Under the pieces are notes generated by a model. It was given only the letters and a program-made list of their open reading frames with translations. It searched no databases and was not told where the DNA came from. The translations under genes were made by a program, and so were the position numbers. Positions 19,125-29,703 of a stretch of DNA of 64,000 bases are shown one piece after another. The stretch lies in assembly GCF_016924655.1 (NCBI RefSeq), contig NZ_JAFFJU010000001.1, positions 868,001 to 932,000 of the forward strand, in the 5' to 3' direction. The DNA is from Sphingomonas arenae. Lineage in GTDB: Bacteria > Pseudomonadota > Alphaproteobacteria > Sphingomonadales > Sphingomonadaceae. Position 1 is the first letter of the stretch. Every line of letters begins with the position of its first letter.

Positions 19125-21728
19125 ATGGCCCGCGCCGATGCCCCGACCCCGATGATGGAGCAGTACCACCGCCTCAAGGCGGAGGCAGGCGATGCGCTGC
19201 TGTTCTATCGCATGGGAGATTTCTTCGAGCTGTTCTTCGAGGATGCCAAGGCCGCCGCGGCCTGCCTCGACATCGCGCTGACGAAGCGGGGTGAGAGCGG
19301 GGGCGAGCCGGTGCCGATGTGCGGCGTGCCGGTCCACTCGGCCGAAAGCTACCTCGCCCGGCTGATCCGCGCCGGACATCGGGTCGCCATCGCCGAGCAG
19401 ACGGAGAGTCCCGCCGAAGCCCGCAGGGCGCGCGGGTCCAAGGCGCTCGTCGAGCGGGCCATCGTCCGGCTGGTCACGCCGGGGACGCTGACCGAGGAGA
19501 CGCTGCTCGACAGCGGTGCGGCGAACTGGCTGGCGGCGATTGCCCGCGCGGGCGACGACTGGGGCATTGCCGCCGCCGACATTTCCACGGGGCGCTTCGA
19601 GCTGGTTGCCTGCGGGCCCGGCGACCTGCAAGCCGAGTTGGCACGGCTCTCCCCCGCGGAGATCATCGCGGAAGGCCAGGTGCCGGGTGTACGCTGCGTG
19701 GCCGGAAAGGGCGGGTTCGACAGCCTGTCGGGCGAGCGCGCGCTGAAAAGCCGATTCGCGGTGCAGACGCTCGACGGGTTCGGCGAGTTGTCCCGAGCGG
19801 AACTCGCCGCGGCGGGCGGGCTCCTCGCCTATCTCCATGCGACGCAGAAGGACGCAACGGCGTTCCTTGCGGCTCCGCGCCGGATCGCGCGGCTGCAGCA
19901 CATGGCAATCGACGCGGCGACGCGAGCGAGCTTGGAGATCACCCGCACCGTCGATGGCCAAGTCGCCGGCTCGCTGCTGGCCGAAGTGGACCGATGCACC
20001 ACTGCGGCCGGTCGCCGGCTGCTCGCGGCCGATCTTTCCGCTCCCCTCCTCGACAAGGCTGCCATTGAGGCACGATTGGCGCTGGTCGCCTGGCTGCACG
20101 AAGACGGGCTGCGGCGAGGGCGAGTGCGGGAAGCCCTCAAGGCCATGCCGGACATCGGCCGTGCGCTTGGCCGCCTGGTGGCCGGGCGCGGCGGCCCGCG
20201 GGACCTGGCGCTGCTCCGCGACGGACTCGGTGCGGCCGCAGCGCTCGGGCTCGAACTGGAAGGCGAGCGGGAACGCCCCGCCTTGCTCGAGCGGCTGCTG
20301 CCGCGGCTCGGCGGGCATGAGGCGCTGACAGAGCACCTTGCCGCCGCGCTGGTCCTCGCGCCGGCGCTGGACGCCAGCAAGGGCGGGTATATCGCCGAGG
20401 GCTACGACCCTGATCTCGATGCTCTTCGTGCCGCTTCCTCGGACGGCCGAAGAGCCATCGCCGCCTTGGAGGCGCGCTACCGCGAGGCGACGGGGATCAG
20501 CGGCCTCAAGATCCGGCACAATGCGGTGCTTGGCTACCATGTCGAGGTTTCCGCCAGGAATGCCGACCGGCTGCTCCAGCCCGACAGCGGCTTCACCCAT
20601 CGCCAGACCCTGGCGGGGGTGGTGCGCTTCAACTCGCCGGCCCTGCACGAGGAGGCTAGCAGGGTGCTGGAGGCTGGCGCCCACGCGCTTGCCGCGGAAG
20701 CCGCCCACCTGGAGGAGCTGACCAGCCTGGCGGTTGCCTCGGCCGCGGCCGTCGCCGACACCGCGGACGCGATCGCCCGGCTGGACGTGGCGGCGTCCCA
20801 TGCCGAGCGCGCTTCCGAAGGTAGTTGGTGCGCACCCGCCTTGCTGGAGCAGCCCTGCCTGGAGATCGAGGGCGGGCGCCACCCGGTTGTCGAAAGCGCG
20901 CTTCAATCGTCTGGCGAACGGTTCATCGCCAATGATCTCGCGCTCGGGCCGCAAGACCGCCTGTGGCTGATCACCGGACCCAACATGGGCGGCAAGTCGA
21001 CGTTCCTGCGTCAGGCGGCGCTGATTGCATTGCTTGCGCAGGCGGGGAGCTTCGTCCCTGCGGCACGCGCCAGGCTGGGGCTTGTGGACCGCCTGTTTAG
21101 CCGGGTGGGCGCGTCGGACAATCTCGCGCGCGGGCGATCGACCTTCATGGTCGAGATGGTCGAGACTGCGGCCATCCTCACCCAGGCAACCCGGAACAGC
21201 CTCGTCATCCTTGACGAGATTGGGCGGGGCACATCCACCTACGATGGTCTGGCTATCGCCTGGGCCGTAGTCGAGGCGATGCACGATCAGGTCAAGTGCC
21301 GGACCTTGTTCGCGACCCACTATCACGAGCTGACCCGTCTCGCCGGCCGGCTCGACGCGCTGTCGCTGCACCACGTCCGTGCCCGCGAGTGGAAGGGTGA
21401 TCTCGTCCTCCTGCACGAGGTCGCGGACGGACCTGCGGACCGGAGCTACGGCATCGCGGTGGCGCGACTCGCGGGACTTCCGCCGGCCGTGGTCGCGCGA
21501 GCCAAGTCGGTGCTCGCCAAGCTGGAGGCCGGCCGGGACGCGACCGGCGGGATCGCCGCGGGGCTGGACGACCTGCCCCTGTTCGCTGCTGCTTTGGCGG
21601 AGCCGGAGCACAAGTCCGACCCTCTGGTTGACGCCCTGGACGCTATCGACCCTGACGCACTCAGCCCGCGCGACGCGCTGGAAGCCCTGTATCGCCTTAA
21701 GCGCCTGTCGATGGAGCGGGACGGATGA
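19125..21728 (+). CDS. mutS: DNA mismatch repair protein MutS
   Basis: This is the mismatch-recognition ATPase that starts methyl-independent or strand-directed mismatch repair. The mismatch-binding loop is present as [13 protein letters not shown] near residues 29-41, with the Phe-x-Glu pair intact. The connector, lever and clamp domains follow, and the ATPase domain carries [13 protein letters not shown] (near 620-632) and the Walker B/signature region ([15 protein letters not shown], near 695-709). The length of 867 residues is normal. Its stop overlaps the glnD start as ATGA, so the two genes are translationally coupled, an arrangement seen in related genomes. Confidence 0.97.
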   Translation: MARADAPTPMMEQYHRLKAEAGDALLFYRMGDFFELFFEDAKAAAACLDIALTKRGESGGEPVPMCGVPVHSAESYLARLIRAGHRVAIAEQTESPAEARRARGSKALVERAIVRLVTPGTLTEETLLDSGAANWLAAIARAGDDWGIAAADISTGRFELVACGPGDLQAELARLSPAEIIAEGQVPGVRCVAGKGGFDSLSGERALKSRFAVQTLDGFGELSRAELAAAGGLLAYLHATQKDATAFLAAPRRIARLQHMAIDAATRASLEITRTVDGQVAGSLLAEVDRCTTAAGRRLLAADLSAPLLDKAAIEARLALVAWLHEDGLRRGRVREALKAMPDIGRALGRLVAGRGGPRDLALLRDGLGAAAALGLELEGERERPALLERLLPRLGGHEALTEHLAAALVLAPALDASKGGYIAEGYDPDLDALRAASSDGRRAIAALEARYREATGISGLKIRHNAVLGYHVEVSARNADRLLQPDSGFTHRQTLAGVVRFNSPALHEEASRVLEAGAHALAAEAAHLEELTSLAVASAAAVADTADAIARLDVAASHAERASEGSWCAPALLEQPCLEIEGGRHPVVESALQSSGERFIANDLALGPQDRLWLITGPNMGGKSTFLRQAALIALLAQAGSFVPAARARLGLVDRLFSRVGASDNLARGRSTFMVEMVETAAILTQATRNSLVILDEIGRGTSTYDGLAIAWAVVEAMHDQVKCRTLFATHYHELTRLAGRLDALSLHHVRAREWKGDLVLLHEVADGPADRSYGIAVARLAGLPPAVVARAKSVLAKLEAGRDATGGIAAGLDDLPLFAAALAEPEHKSDPLVDALDAIDPDALSPRDALEALYRLKRLSMERDG

Positions 21729-24442
21729 GCGCCCAGCGCTTCGACCTGGTCGAAGACAAGCGGACGATCATCGACCGCCGCGCGATCGCCGACACGCTCG
21801 GGAGCGGAAACAGCAACGACGCGGTCGCGACCCTGAAGCAGGCGCTGGACCACGGTCGAGCGGAAATCGCCCGCCGTATTGCCGCCGAGCCGGCGCGGGG
21901 CCGGGTCCATGCCGCCGGTACGGCGTGGATGACGGATCAACTGGTTCGCCTTGCCTTCGATTTCGCAGCCACCCGCCTTTACCCCAACGGGAACCCGTCC
22001 ACGGGGGAGCGTGTGTCGCTGGTCGCCCTCGGCGGCTACGGGCGCGGCGAGATGGCGCCGTTCAGCGACGTCGACCTGATGTTCCTGACCCCTCACCCGC
22101 GCGCGCCATGGTGCGAGCAGGTGATCGAGGCGACCCTGTACCTCCTGTGGGATCTCAAGCTGAAGGTCGGGCAGGCCATCCGGACGGTGCCCGAACTGCT
22201 CTCGCTCGCCCGGTCCGACATGACGGTGCGCACGGCGATGCTGGAATCGCGCTTCCTCTGGGGCGACCAAACCCTGTTCGAGGAGGCGAATGGTCGCTTC
22301 CGCTCGCACGTAGTGGCGGGCACCGCCGCCGAGTTCGTGACGGCCAAGCTCGCGGAACGAGACGAACGGCACGTGAAGATGGGCGATACCCGTTATGTCG
22401 TCGAGCCCAACGTCAAAAACGGCAAGGGCGGCCTGCGCGACCTCCATACGCTCTACTGGATCGGGAAATATGTTCATGGCGTGCAAAGCCCGGCCGAACT
22501 GGTCGACGCCGGCCTGCTGACCCCGGAGGAGGCGCGCCGCTTCGATCGGGCGGAGCGCTTCTTCTGGTCGGTGCGCTGTCACCTGCACCTGCTCGCCGGG
22601 CGTGCCGAAGAAAGGCTGAGCTTCGACCATCAGCGCGCGATCGCCGAGGCGATGCGCTATTCCGACCGACCGGGAAAATCCGCGGTCGAACGGTTCATGC
22701 ACTTCTACTTCCTGCAGGCAAAGACGGTCGGTGATCTCACCGGCGTGTTCCTTGCGCAGCTGGACGAACAGCTCGGCAAGAAGGGCCGGCGGTTCGCGCT
22801 TCCGACGTTCCTCCGCCGCCCGCGCCGCTTGAACGGGTTCGTGCTGGACCGCGGCCGCCTGTCGATCCCGCGGGACGACTTCCTGGCGGAAGAGCCGGTT
22901 CGCCTGCTGGAAGTATTTGCCTTGGCCGCTCGCGAGGGGCTGGAGATCCATCCCACCGCGATGCGCGCCGCCACCCGGGATGCGAAGCTGGTGGATCAGG
23001 TTCGCGACGATCCGCAGGCCAACGCGCTGTTTCTCGACGTGCTGACCCACCGGAAGCGGCCGGACCTGGTGCTGCGTTGGATGAACGAGGCCGGAGTCTT
23101 CGGCCGGTTCGTGCCAGACTTCGGGCGCGTCGTCGCGCAGATGCAGTTCGACATGTACCACCACTATACGGTGGACGAGCACACCATTCGCGCGGTGGGC
23201 CTGCTGGCCGCGATCGAGCGCGGCGAACTCCAGGCCGACCACCCGCTGGCAACCGCGCTGTTCGACCAGATCGGATCGCGCCGGGTCCTCTACGTCGCCG
23301 TCCTGCTCCACGACATCGCCAAGGGGCGCGGTGGCGACCATTCGGTGCTGGGCGCGGAAATAGCCGAGCGGCTCTGTCCGCGCTTCGGGCTGGACGCTGG
23401 CGAAACGGAGACCGTCGCCTGGCTGGTCCGGTATCACCTGCTGCTGTCGGCAACGGCATTCAAGCGTGATCTATCGGATCCCAAGACCATCGACGACTTC
23501 GCCGCCGCGGTTCAGTCGCCGGAGCGGCTGCGCCTGCTCCTGATCCTGACCGTGGTCGACATCCGGGCCGTCGGACCGGGCGTCTGGACCGAATGGAAGC
23601 GCCGACTGATCCGCTCCCTGTTCGACCTAGCCGAAGAGCGCCTGCGACTTGGACATAAGCAGCGCGGGCGCGCCGAGCAGGTCGCGGCCCGGCAGGCGGA
23701 GCTGGCGAGCGCGCTCGGCTGGCAGGCCGGTGCTGCACGTGCCCATGCGCGCCGGCTGCCCGATAGCTACTGGATTGCGGAAACGCCGGATTCGATCCTT
23801 GCCAATGCCCGGCAGATCGCCGCGGCCGGCGCTCGGATCGGCGATGCCGGGGCGAGCGTCCTGGCTGAAGGTGAGGAAGAGGGCGCGACTCGCGTCACGG
23901 TGTTCGCTCCGGACCGGCCGGGACTCTTCTATCGGGTCTGCGCCGGTCTGGCGGCCGCGGGGGCCACGATCGTCGACGCGCGCATTCACACCACACGAGA
24001 CGGGATGGCGCTGGATAATCTGCTGGTGCAGGACGGGCGAGGAAAGCCGTACGGCGAGAAGCGGCTTCGGCAGCGGCTGGTCCGCTCGGTCGAGGCAGCC
24101 CTTGCGGGCGAGTCCCTCCCCCCGCTCCCCGCCGGATCGTCGGCCCGTGCCTTCGCCATCGCGCCGTCGATCACCGTCGCGGATCGCGCCTCGCGGCGAA
24201 CCACGGTGGTGGAGGTGAATGCGGCAGACCGTCCCGGCCTGCTTGCCAGCCTCGCCCGTGCGATCCACGGGCTGGGCCATGTTATCCATTCCGCGCACAT
24301 CGCCACATATGGAGAGCGCGCGGTCGACGTCTTCTACCTGACCCGAGCGGACGGGAAGAAGCTCGAACCGGTCGACAATGCGATTCTTCGCACCGCACTC
24401 CTCGCCGCGGCGAGCGACGGCGCAGAGGCTGCGGCCGCCTGA
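21725..24442 (+). CDS. glnD: [Protein-PII] uridylyltransferase/uridylyl-removing enzyme
   Basis: This is the nitrogen-status sensor that adds UMP to, or removes it from, PII proteins in response to glutamine. The nucleotidyltransferase motif [19 protein letters not shown] is near residues 101-119, a central HD domain has [12 protein letters not shown] near 528-540, and two ACT domains fill about residues 720-900 ([17 protein letters not shown] and [17 protein letters not shown]). The length of 905 residues is typical. It overlaps mutS by four bases and is followed by a hairpin. Confidence 0.96.
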   Translation: MSAQRFDLVEDKRTIIDRRAIADTLGSGNSNDAVATLKQALDHGRAEIARRIAAEPARGRVHAAGTAWMTDQLVRLAFDFAATRLYPNGNPSTGERVSLVALGGYGRGEMAPFSDVDLMFLTPHPRAPWCEQVIEATLYLLWDLKLKVGQAIRTVPELLSLARSDMTVRTAMLESRFLWGDQTLFEEANGRFRSHVVAGTAAEFVTAKLAERDERHVKMGDTRYVVEPNVKNGKGGLRDLHTLYWIGKYVHGVQSPAELVDAGLLTPEEARRFDRAERFFWSVRCHLHLLAGRAEERLSFDHQRAIAEAMRYSDRPGKSAVERFMHFYFLQAKTVGDLTGVFLAQLDEQLGKKGRRFALPTFLRRPRRLNGFVLDRGRLSIPRDDFLAEEPVRLLEVFALAAREGLEIHPTAMRAATRDAKLVDQVRDDPQANALFLDVLTHRKRPDLVLRWMNEAGVFGRFVPDFGRVVAQMQFDMYHHYTVDEHTIRAVGLLAAIERGELQADHPLATALFDQIGSRRVLYVAVLLHDIAKGRGGDHSVLGAEIAERLCPRFGLDAGETETVAWLVRYHLLLSATAFKRDLSDPKTIDDFAAAVQSPERLRLLLILTVVDIRAVGPGVWTEWKRRLIRSLFDLAEERLRLGHKQRGRAEQVAARQAELASALGWQAGAARAHARRLPDSYWIAETPDSILANARQIAAAGARIGDAGASVLAEGEEEGATRVTVFAPDRPGLFYRVCAGLAAAGATIVDARIHTTRDGMALDNLLVQDGRGKPYGEKRLRQRLVRSVEAALAGESLPPLPAGSSARAFAIAPSITVADRASRRTTVVEVNAADRPGLLASLARAIHGLGHVIHSAHIATYGERAVDVFYLTRADGKKLEPVDNAILRTALLAAASDGAEAAAA

Positions 24443-24454
24443 TCCCCGAAAAGA

Positions 24455-24485
24455 GGAAGGGCCCCGCTTTCGCGGAGCCCTTCCC
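24455..24485. terminator. Hairpin between glnD and the TonB-dependent receptor
   Basis: GGAAGGGCCCCGC and GCGGAGCCCTTCC pair with one mismatch around a TTTC loop in the short convergent gap. There is no long T-run on either side, but a strong GC stem between two convergent stop codons is most simply a bidirectional terminator. Confidence 0.65.
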
Positions 24486-24503
24486 TGTTCACTCGGCTGA
24501 GGC

Positions 24504-27500
24504 TCAGCCGCGTTCCGGCGCCGGCGGCGGCGGGGGCGGCGGAGGTGGCGGCAACGGGCAGCTGTCCGTCGCCAGGATGACCGAGCCGTCCGCGCAGGTC
24601 TGCGTGGCAGGCGGCGGAGGCGGCGGGGGCGGGGGCGGGGGAGGTGCGGCCTCCTCGACCCGCGGCTCCGGCGACAGCTTCATCCGCAGGGTCATGCCGT
24701 AGGTCCGCGGCTCGGCCAGGAAGGCGCCGAATAGCTGGGTCGAACGATTCGGGATCGGCGAGCAGAAGCCCGCCTGCGCGCCGCGGGTCGTGCAGCTGCC
24801 CTGCAGGAAGGCGTCGAAGGCCACCTGCTTGTAGTCGGTGTTGAACAGGTTCTGCGCCCAGAACTCCAGCGCCCACCGATCGCGCGGTCCACGCAGGCCG
24901 ACGCGGCCGTTGAAGACGGTGTAGCCATCGTCGATCTTCTCGATGTCGAGGTCGGAGCCCGTGTTGAACTTCGACTGGTGACGCGCATCGAGGTAGATGA
25001 GGCCCCGCAGGCCACTCGAGCCGATCGGCGGAGTCCAGCCGATCGAGGACGACAGGGTCAACCGCGAGGAGTTGGACAGACGGCGGCCCGGCAGCTGGAA
25101 CAGGGCCGGGGTCAGCGCGCGACCATCGGCACCGACCAGGTTCTTGCGATACTTGGTGTCGGCCACCGTTGCACCGAAGTTGAAGGTCACGTCGCGGAGC
25201 GGACGGGTGAAGACTTCAAATTCGACGCCCTGGCTCTTCACGCCCGCCTTGGTCTTGCCCTCGCAGGCGCCGGTCGGAACGATCTGCGAGTTGTCCGTGT
25301 CCGCGCCGTTCAGGTCGTCCTTGCAGGCGTTGATGTTCTCAACGAAGAAGTTGATGCCGTTGAAGGTGTTGAGCTGGAAGTCCTTGAACAGCTGGCGGAA
25401 CACCGCAACGTTCACGTCAAACCCGCGCCCGTTGTACTTGGCACCAATCTCCAGCGCGTTGTTGATCTCCGGCTTGAAGCGCAGCTGGCTGGGATCCGTG
25501 AACCCGCCGGTGGCGCAACCCGCCGGAAGCGTTCCGCTGGTGGGACATACCGCGCCCGCGACCGGAACGCCGGAGGAGTTCAGCGCCACGTAGCGGCTGA
25601 GCGCCGACCGATCCAGGTTGAAGCCGCCGGCCTTATAACCACGCGAGAAGCTCGCATAGGTGAGCAGGTCGGGTGTCGGCTTCCAGCTGAGGACCACGGT
25701 TCCGGAGAGCTTCTTCTCGGTGAAGCTGTCCTTGAATGACAGCGCCCCGCCCGGAAGGCTGGGGATGACGCACGGAATCTGCTGCAGGGCACCGAGCGGA
25801 CCGCCCGTTCCGTACAGCGCGCAGACCGAACCGCCCACGTCCAGCAGGTCGGCATCCAGCTCCTTCTTCTCACGGGTGTAACGTGCGCCGACCGTCAGCT
25901 TCAGACCATCCGTGATGGTGAAGATGTTGTGGGTGAAGATCGCCATGTTGTTGCTAGTCTGGTCGAACCGGTCGTCCGTGCCAGTTCCGGTCAGCGACCG
26001 GGCACCGAAGCCGTTCGCGATCGACAGGTTGGTGAAGCCGCTATTGGTAAAGATCGGCGCGGCGAACGGCCCCTGGCGGGAGAATGCGCCGAACACCGCC
26101 TGGGTCGTCGGAGCCGCGGCCAGCGCTGCGTAGAGGCCGGGAGCCGTAGCGCCATTGAAGCAGGTAGCGTTACCCGGCTGGACCAGGCTGCCCGCGAACG
26201 GAGCAAGCAGGGGATTCAACTCGAACGACTGGGCGAAGTTGTTCGCCACCAGGCAGTTCGCGTAGCGCGAGAAGTCATCGCCGTAAGCGATGTTGTCGTC
26301 CACCCGCAGCTTCTCGTTCGCGTAATAGCCGCCTAGGAGCCAGTCGAGGCGGTCGCCGAAGGCCGAGCCTTGCAGGCGAAGTTCCTGGCTGAACGTCTTG
26401 AAGCGGTTGAAGGCCGATCCGTCATCGTCGCGATAGACGAGATCGAGATTGTTGAAGTCCGCGTCCTGGCCGCGGATGTAATTGTTATACCGGTAGGCCG
26501 TGATGCTGGTCAGTTCAGCGCCGCCGAAGTCGTAAACCGCTTCGGCAGAGAGACCCCAGTCCTTCACGTCCGAGCGGTAGCTGCGCCCGGGGGTGATCGA
26601 GACGTTCCGCTCAAACGGATCGTCGTTGATCACCGCGCCGAGCCCGCGCTCGATGAAGGCGATGGTGGACGGGCCCTCCTGGGCCTCGCCGTTCACCACG
26701 TTCACATCGCGTGCGGGCAGGAAGGGAGCCGCGCAACATTCCTCGTCCCGCTTGGCATAGTCGCCGATCAGCCGCAGCGAGAAGTCGTCGTTCGGCTGGA
26801 ACAGCGTCTGGCCGCGCAGCAGGTAGCGGTCGCGGTCGTTCACCTGGCGGCCCGAGATCACGTCGTCGAGGAAGCCGTCGCGCTTCATGTAGATGGCGTC
26901 GAGGCGCGCGGCCACAGTGGAGCCGATCGGACCTGTCACGCCCAGTTCCACGCGGCGCAGATCGTAATTGCCGATGGTCAGCTCGCCGTTCACCTGCGTC
27001 GTGAAGCTCGGCTTCGCGGTGATGATCGAGATGATACCGGCCGAGGCGTTGCGGCCGAACAGGGTGCCCTGAGGCCCGCGCAGCACTTCGATGCGGTCGA
27101 TCTGGCCGAGCTCCGTCAGGCCGACGCCCGTACGCGAGCGGTAGACGCCGTCAATGAACACGGCGACCGAGCTTTCCAGGCCGGGGTTGTCGCCGACCGT
27201 GCCGATGCCGCGGATACGGGCGACGCCCGCGCCCGCTTCGGATGACGTCGACGAAACCAGCAGCGACGGAGATACCTGGTTGAGCGCACGGATGTCCGTC
27301 GCACCGGTGTTCTCCAGCGTCTGCGCGGTTACCGCGCTGACCGCCAGCGGAACGTCGGACAGCGCCTCGTTACGGCGGGTCGCCGTGACGATGATCTCAC
27401 CCGCCTGGGCGTTGTCCTGAGTCTGGGTGGCCGAAGCATCCACGGCGCCGGCCTCAGCCGTTGCGCCATCGGTCGGCTGGGCCGCGCCTTGGTCGGTGTC

Positions 27501-27572
27501 GGTTTCCTGCGCGAGCGCAGGTGTCGAAAGTGCAAAGATGCCGGCCGATAGCAGCCAGACGGACTTGCGCAT
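24504..27572 (-). CDS. TonB-dependent receptor with proline-rich C-terminal tail
   Basis: This is an outer-membrane TonB-dependent receptor of 1022 residues. A signal peptide ends near ALAQ, residue 22. A TonB box-like EIIVTATRR sits near residue 60, and the plug domain follows (VFIDGVYRSRTG, then IEVLRGPQGTLFGRNASAG near 165). The barrel ends near YGMTLRMKL. Beyond the barrel are about 45 extra residues: two runs of ten or more prolines flanking TQTCADGSVILATDSCPL. The substrate is unknown; most sphingomonad receptors of this type take up glycans, aromatics or siderophores. It stands alone, with no transporter or degradative genes beside it. The ATG at 27572 follows GAGAGGGG. Confidence 0.93.
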   Translation of the reverse strand: MRKSVWLLSAGIFALSTPALAQETDTDQGAAQPTDGATAEAGAVDASATQTQDNAQAGEIIVTATRRNEALSDVPLAVSAVTAQTLENTGATDIRALNQVSPSLLVSSTSSEAGAGVARIRGIGTVGDNPGLESSVAVFIDGVYRSRTGVGLTELGQIDRIEVLRGPQGTLFGRNASAGIISIITAKPSFTTQVNGELTIGNYDLRRVELGVTGPIGSTVAARLDAIYMKRDGFLDDVISGRQVNDRDRYLLRGQTLFQPNDDFSLRLIGDYAKRDEECCAAPFLPARDVNVVNGEAQEGPSTIAFIERGLGAVINDDPFERNVSITPGRSYRSDVKDWGLSAEAVYDFGGAELTSITAYRYNNYIRGQDADFNNLDLVYRDDDGSAFNRFKTFSQELRLQGSAFGDRLDWLLGGYYANEKLRVDDNIAYGDDFSRYANCLVANNFAQSFELNPLLAPFAGSLVQPGNATCFNGATAPGLYAALAAAPTTQAVFGAFSRQGPFAAPIFTNSGFTNLSIANGFGARSLTGTGTDDRFDQTSNNMAIFTHNIFTITDGLKLTVGARYTREKKELDADLLDVGGSVCALYGTGGPLGALQQIPCVIPSLPGGALSFKDSFTEKKLSGTVVLSWKPTPDLLTYASFSRGYKAGGFNLDRSALSRYVALNSSGVPVAGAVCPTSGTLPAGCATGGFTDPSQLRFKPEINNALEIGAKYNGRGFDVNVAVFRQLFKDFQLNTFNGINFFVENINACKDDLNGADTDNSQIVPTGACEGKTKAGVKSQGVEFEVFTRPLRDVTFNFGATVADTKYRKNLVGADGRALTPALFQLPGRRLSNSSRLTLSSSIGWTPPIGSSGLRGLIYLDARHQSKFNTGSDLDIEKIDDGYTVFNGRVGLRGPRDRWALEFWAQNLFNTDYKQVAFDAFLQGSCTTRGAQAGFCSPIPNRSTQLFGAFLAEPRTYGMTLRMKLSPEPRVEEAAPPPPPPPPPPPPATQTCADGSVILATDSCPLPPPPPPPPPPAPERG

Positions 27573-27722
27573 GATGAACCCCTCTCCTGTTCTGGAGAGA
27601 AGGCTAGTGCAGCCTCAGCCTAGAGGGAAGCGAACCGCATTTGGCGCCCTGCGGGAATCCGACCCACTGTCGTAAAGTTGCAACAGGGAAATGAACCCCT
27701 TTGCGACACGTTAACCAGCCCG

Positions 27723-27944
27723 TCAGCGCTGGGCCGCGTAGCTTTCGAGAAAGCCGCAGCGGCTGCAGCGGTACGTCACAACGTCCAGTCGCTCGCGTCC
27801 GCGCAACTTCAGGCCAGTCCAGATGCTGCGCTCGGGCGCACCGGCGACCCACTTCGCAACAGTACGAGTTCCATGGCCCTCGTCGACGATGAAGCCCGCC
27901 CCCATGCTCCCGCCGCACTTCGAACAAGCGGAACTGCGGTTCAC
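27723..27944 (-). CDS. Small zinc-ribbon protein (DUF6487-like)
   Basis: This 73-residue protein has a CSKCGG pair near the N-terminus and a CSRCG pair near the C-terminus, the four-cysteine pattern of a zinc ribbon. Between them lie a KWV segment and an IWTGLKLRGRERLDVVTYR block, which resemble the small PF20097-type family. The GTG at 27942-27944 follows GGGAGG five bases upstream. Function is unknown. It lies 21 bases downstream of infC on the same strand and may be read through from it. Confidence 0.75.
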   Translation of the reverse strand: MNRSSACSKCGGSMGAGFIVDEGHGTRTVAKWVAGAPERSIWTGLKLRGRERLDVVTYRCSRCGFLESYAAQR

Positions 27945-27965
27945 GCGGGCCTCCCTCGTTGGACC

Positions 27966-28511
27966 TTACTTGGGCGCCAAGACCATCAGCATCTGGCGGC
28001 CTTCCATGCGCGGATGGGCTTCGATCTTGGCGATCTCCGCAACCTGTTCCGATGCGCGCTGGAGCACTGCCATGCCGAGCTGGCCGTGCGCCATCTCACG
28101 ACCGCGAAAGCGCATGGTGAGCTTCACCTTGTCGCCCTCTTCCAGGAACTCGACGACCTTCTTCATCTTGGTGTCGTAGTCGTGGTCGTCGATGTTCGGA
28201 CGCATCTTGATCTCCTTGATCTCCTGCGTCTTCTGCTTCTTGCGCTGCTCGTTGGCTTTTTTCTGCGCTTCATACTTGAAGCGCCCGATGTCGAGGAACT
28301 TGGCGACGGGCGGGTCGGCGTTGGGACTGATCTCGACCAGGTCGAGGCCCACGCTGACGGCCTGCTCGTAAGCTTCGCGCGTATACATCACGCCCAAATT
28401 CTCGCCATTCTCGTCGATCACCCGGACCTTCTGGGACTGGATGAACTCATTGTAGCGAGGGCCGGAAAACGTCGGCGGCGCCATGGAACGGCGCGGATAG
28501 GGCGGTGGTAT
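27966..28511 (-). CDS. infC: Translation initiation factor IF-3, probable AUA start
   Basis: IF-3 keeps ribosomal subunits apart and checks start-codon selection. The N-domain (GPRYNEFIQSQKVRVIDENGENLGV) and C-domain (EIKMRPNIDDHDYDTK, then FRGREMAHGQLG) are complete. The first ATG in frame, at 28484, has no ribosome site. An AGGAG at about 28520-28524 is eight bases upstream of an in-frame ATA at 28509-28511, which gives 182 codons and the Arg-Arg-x-Met lead-in typical of alphaproteobacterial IF-3. Use of a rare start codon is well known for infC, where it supports feedback control by IF-3. The codon choice here is inference. Confidence 0.93.
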   Translation of the reverse strand: MPPPYPRRSMAPPTFSGPRYNEFIQSQKVRVIDENGENLGVMYTREAYEQAVSVGLDLVEISPNADPPVAKFLDIGRFKYEAQKKANEQRKKQKTQEIKEIKMRPNIDDHDYDTKMKKVVEFLEEGDKVKLTMRFRGREMAHGQLGMAVLQRASEQVAEIAKIEAHPRMEGRQMLMVLAPK

Positions 28512-28700
28512 AACGCAATCTCCTGAAGTCAGTTGTACCCGAGGGTGCGAGCTAGTGCCTCTTGGCTCCGCTGAAAAGGGGAGTGTGGCTCTCCCGCGCC
28601 GTTTTTGCGCTCTTCTGTGGCGAGCCGGCGTCAGTTGGCCCTCGCGCAAGCGCCAGGGGGTTCCTACATCGCCCTGTGCGATGCGGAGAGACGGACGACG

Positions 28701-29396
28701 ATGCTGAGAATCCTGGCGGCACTGGTGGGCTCGCTGGCGTTCGCGATCCTGCTAGCGATGGGGGAGCGACTCCACGGCCCCCTCAATCGACTGTTCCGTG
28801 CAGCGCTGGCCGGGGCTGTTGCCCTGCTGGTGCTGATCGGCCTGGCCGTCGGTACGGCCGGAGTCGCGAACGAGGCGTGGTGGGCGGCCGTGATCGGCGG
28901 CTTGCTCCTGGCCCTCGCCGCGCGACTCGGCTGGAAACTTCGCCGGAGCGGGCGCGAACGAGACGACGCCATGCGCCGCCGTCCGGGGGTGCCCTCGACC
29001 AACCTTCTTCCGGACCTGCGCTGGCGCAAACTCGACAAGTGCCTGACCTGGCCGGAGCGCCAGCGGGCGCGCCTTGCCCGAGAGTCCATCCAGGGCTTTC
29101 TGGCGGAGCGTCAGTCGCCCTCGTTGACCCACGAGCACCAGTCGCTCCTGGTCTCGCTGGAGCGGCGCGTTCCCGAGCTCATCGACACCTGCCTCGAGCG
29201 TTGCCAGCGGGCCCGGCCCGACGAGCGCCGGGCGTATGTCGATGAGACGCTGGGTCGGCTGGTGCAGATCGCTGCGGAGGCAGAGCAGGCGCGGGCGGAG
29301 GTCCGGGCTGCGGACGACCAACGGCTGCAGGTGCTCCACCGCTATTTCGACGGCAAGACAGCCGACGCAAGCCGCTCGGAATTGCCGCGCTCCTGA
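28701..29396 (+). CDS. Hypothetical membrane protein with charged C-terminal helical region
   Basis: I do not recognise this 231-residue protein. It has two or three transmembrane helices within about residues 1-85 (MLRILAALVGSLAFAILL, then two alanine/leucine/valine-rich helices), then a basic segment (KLRRSGRERDDAMRRR) and a long helical, charged C-terminus rich in Glu, Arg and Gln that could form a coiled coil. The ATG at 28701 is chosen because the membrane segment begins there; the frame stays open upstream without conserved features. It runs divergently from infC and converges on the small gene at 29401-29703. Confidence 0.65.
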   Translation: MLRILAALVGSLAFAILLAMGERLHGPLNRLFRAALAGAVALLVLIGLAVGTAGVANEAWWAAVIGGLLLALAARLGWKLRRSGRERDDAMRRRPGVPSTNLLPDLRWRKLDKCLTWPERQRARLARESIQGFLAERQSPSLTHEHQSLLVSLERRVPELIDTCLERCQRARPDERRAYVDETLGRLVQIAAEAEQARAEVRAADDQRLQVLHRYFDGKTADASRSELPRS

Positions 29397-29400
29397 TCGC

Positions 29401-29703
29401 TCAACGCAGGCGGCCGCGCCATGCCAGCGACTGCCGATTGCTGACGCGAAGGTCTAGCTTTCCGGCCAACAGCTGCTGCCCAAGCTCGACCGCCCGCGCC
29501 AGGAGCTGCTCCGGCGCATGGCGATATGCCGGACGTCCCGACACGTGGTCGTACCAGCAGCCCTCGCACGCGCCGTCGAGCAGCACGCGCTGGAAGCAGT
29601 GATCGTCCTTGAGCGGCCAGCCTCGCTCCGCCGCTACTGCCGGCAGCGCGACGCGTGTAAGGTGCAGCCAGCGCTGCTCGAGCTCAGCCCTGCTGTCCGG
29701 CAA
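29401..29703 (-). CDS. Small conserved hypothetical protein overlapping thrS
   Basis: This is a 100-residue protein with the blocks [30 protein letters not shown] and [10 protein letters not shown] believe it to be a conserved alphaproteobacterial family of unknown function. No signal peptide or membrane helix is visible, and it has two cysteines (DHCF and EGCW). Its start codon lies 20 bases inside the end of thrS in another frame, so translation is probably coupled to thrS. A role linked to threonyl-tRNA synthetase or translation is only suggested by position. Confidence 0.7.
   Translation of the reverse strand: MPDSRAELEQRWLHLTRVALPAVAAERGWPLKDDHCFQRVLLDGACEGCWYDHVSGRPAYRHAPEQLLARAVELGQQLLAGKLDLRVSNRQSLAWRGRLR

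Noticed and set aside
19116-21611. Open frame of 831 codons opposite mutS
   Set aside because: All MutS motifs are present in order on the plus strand. The antisense translation is compositionally odd and motif-free.
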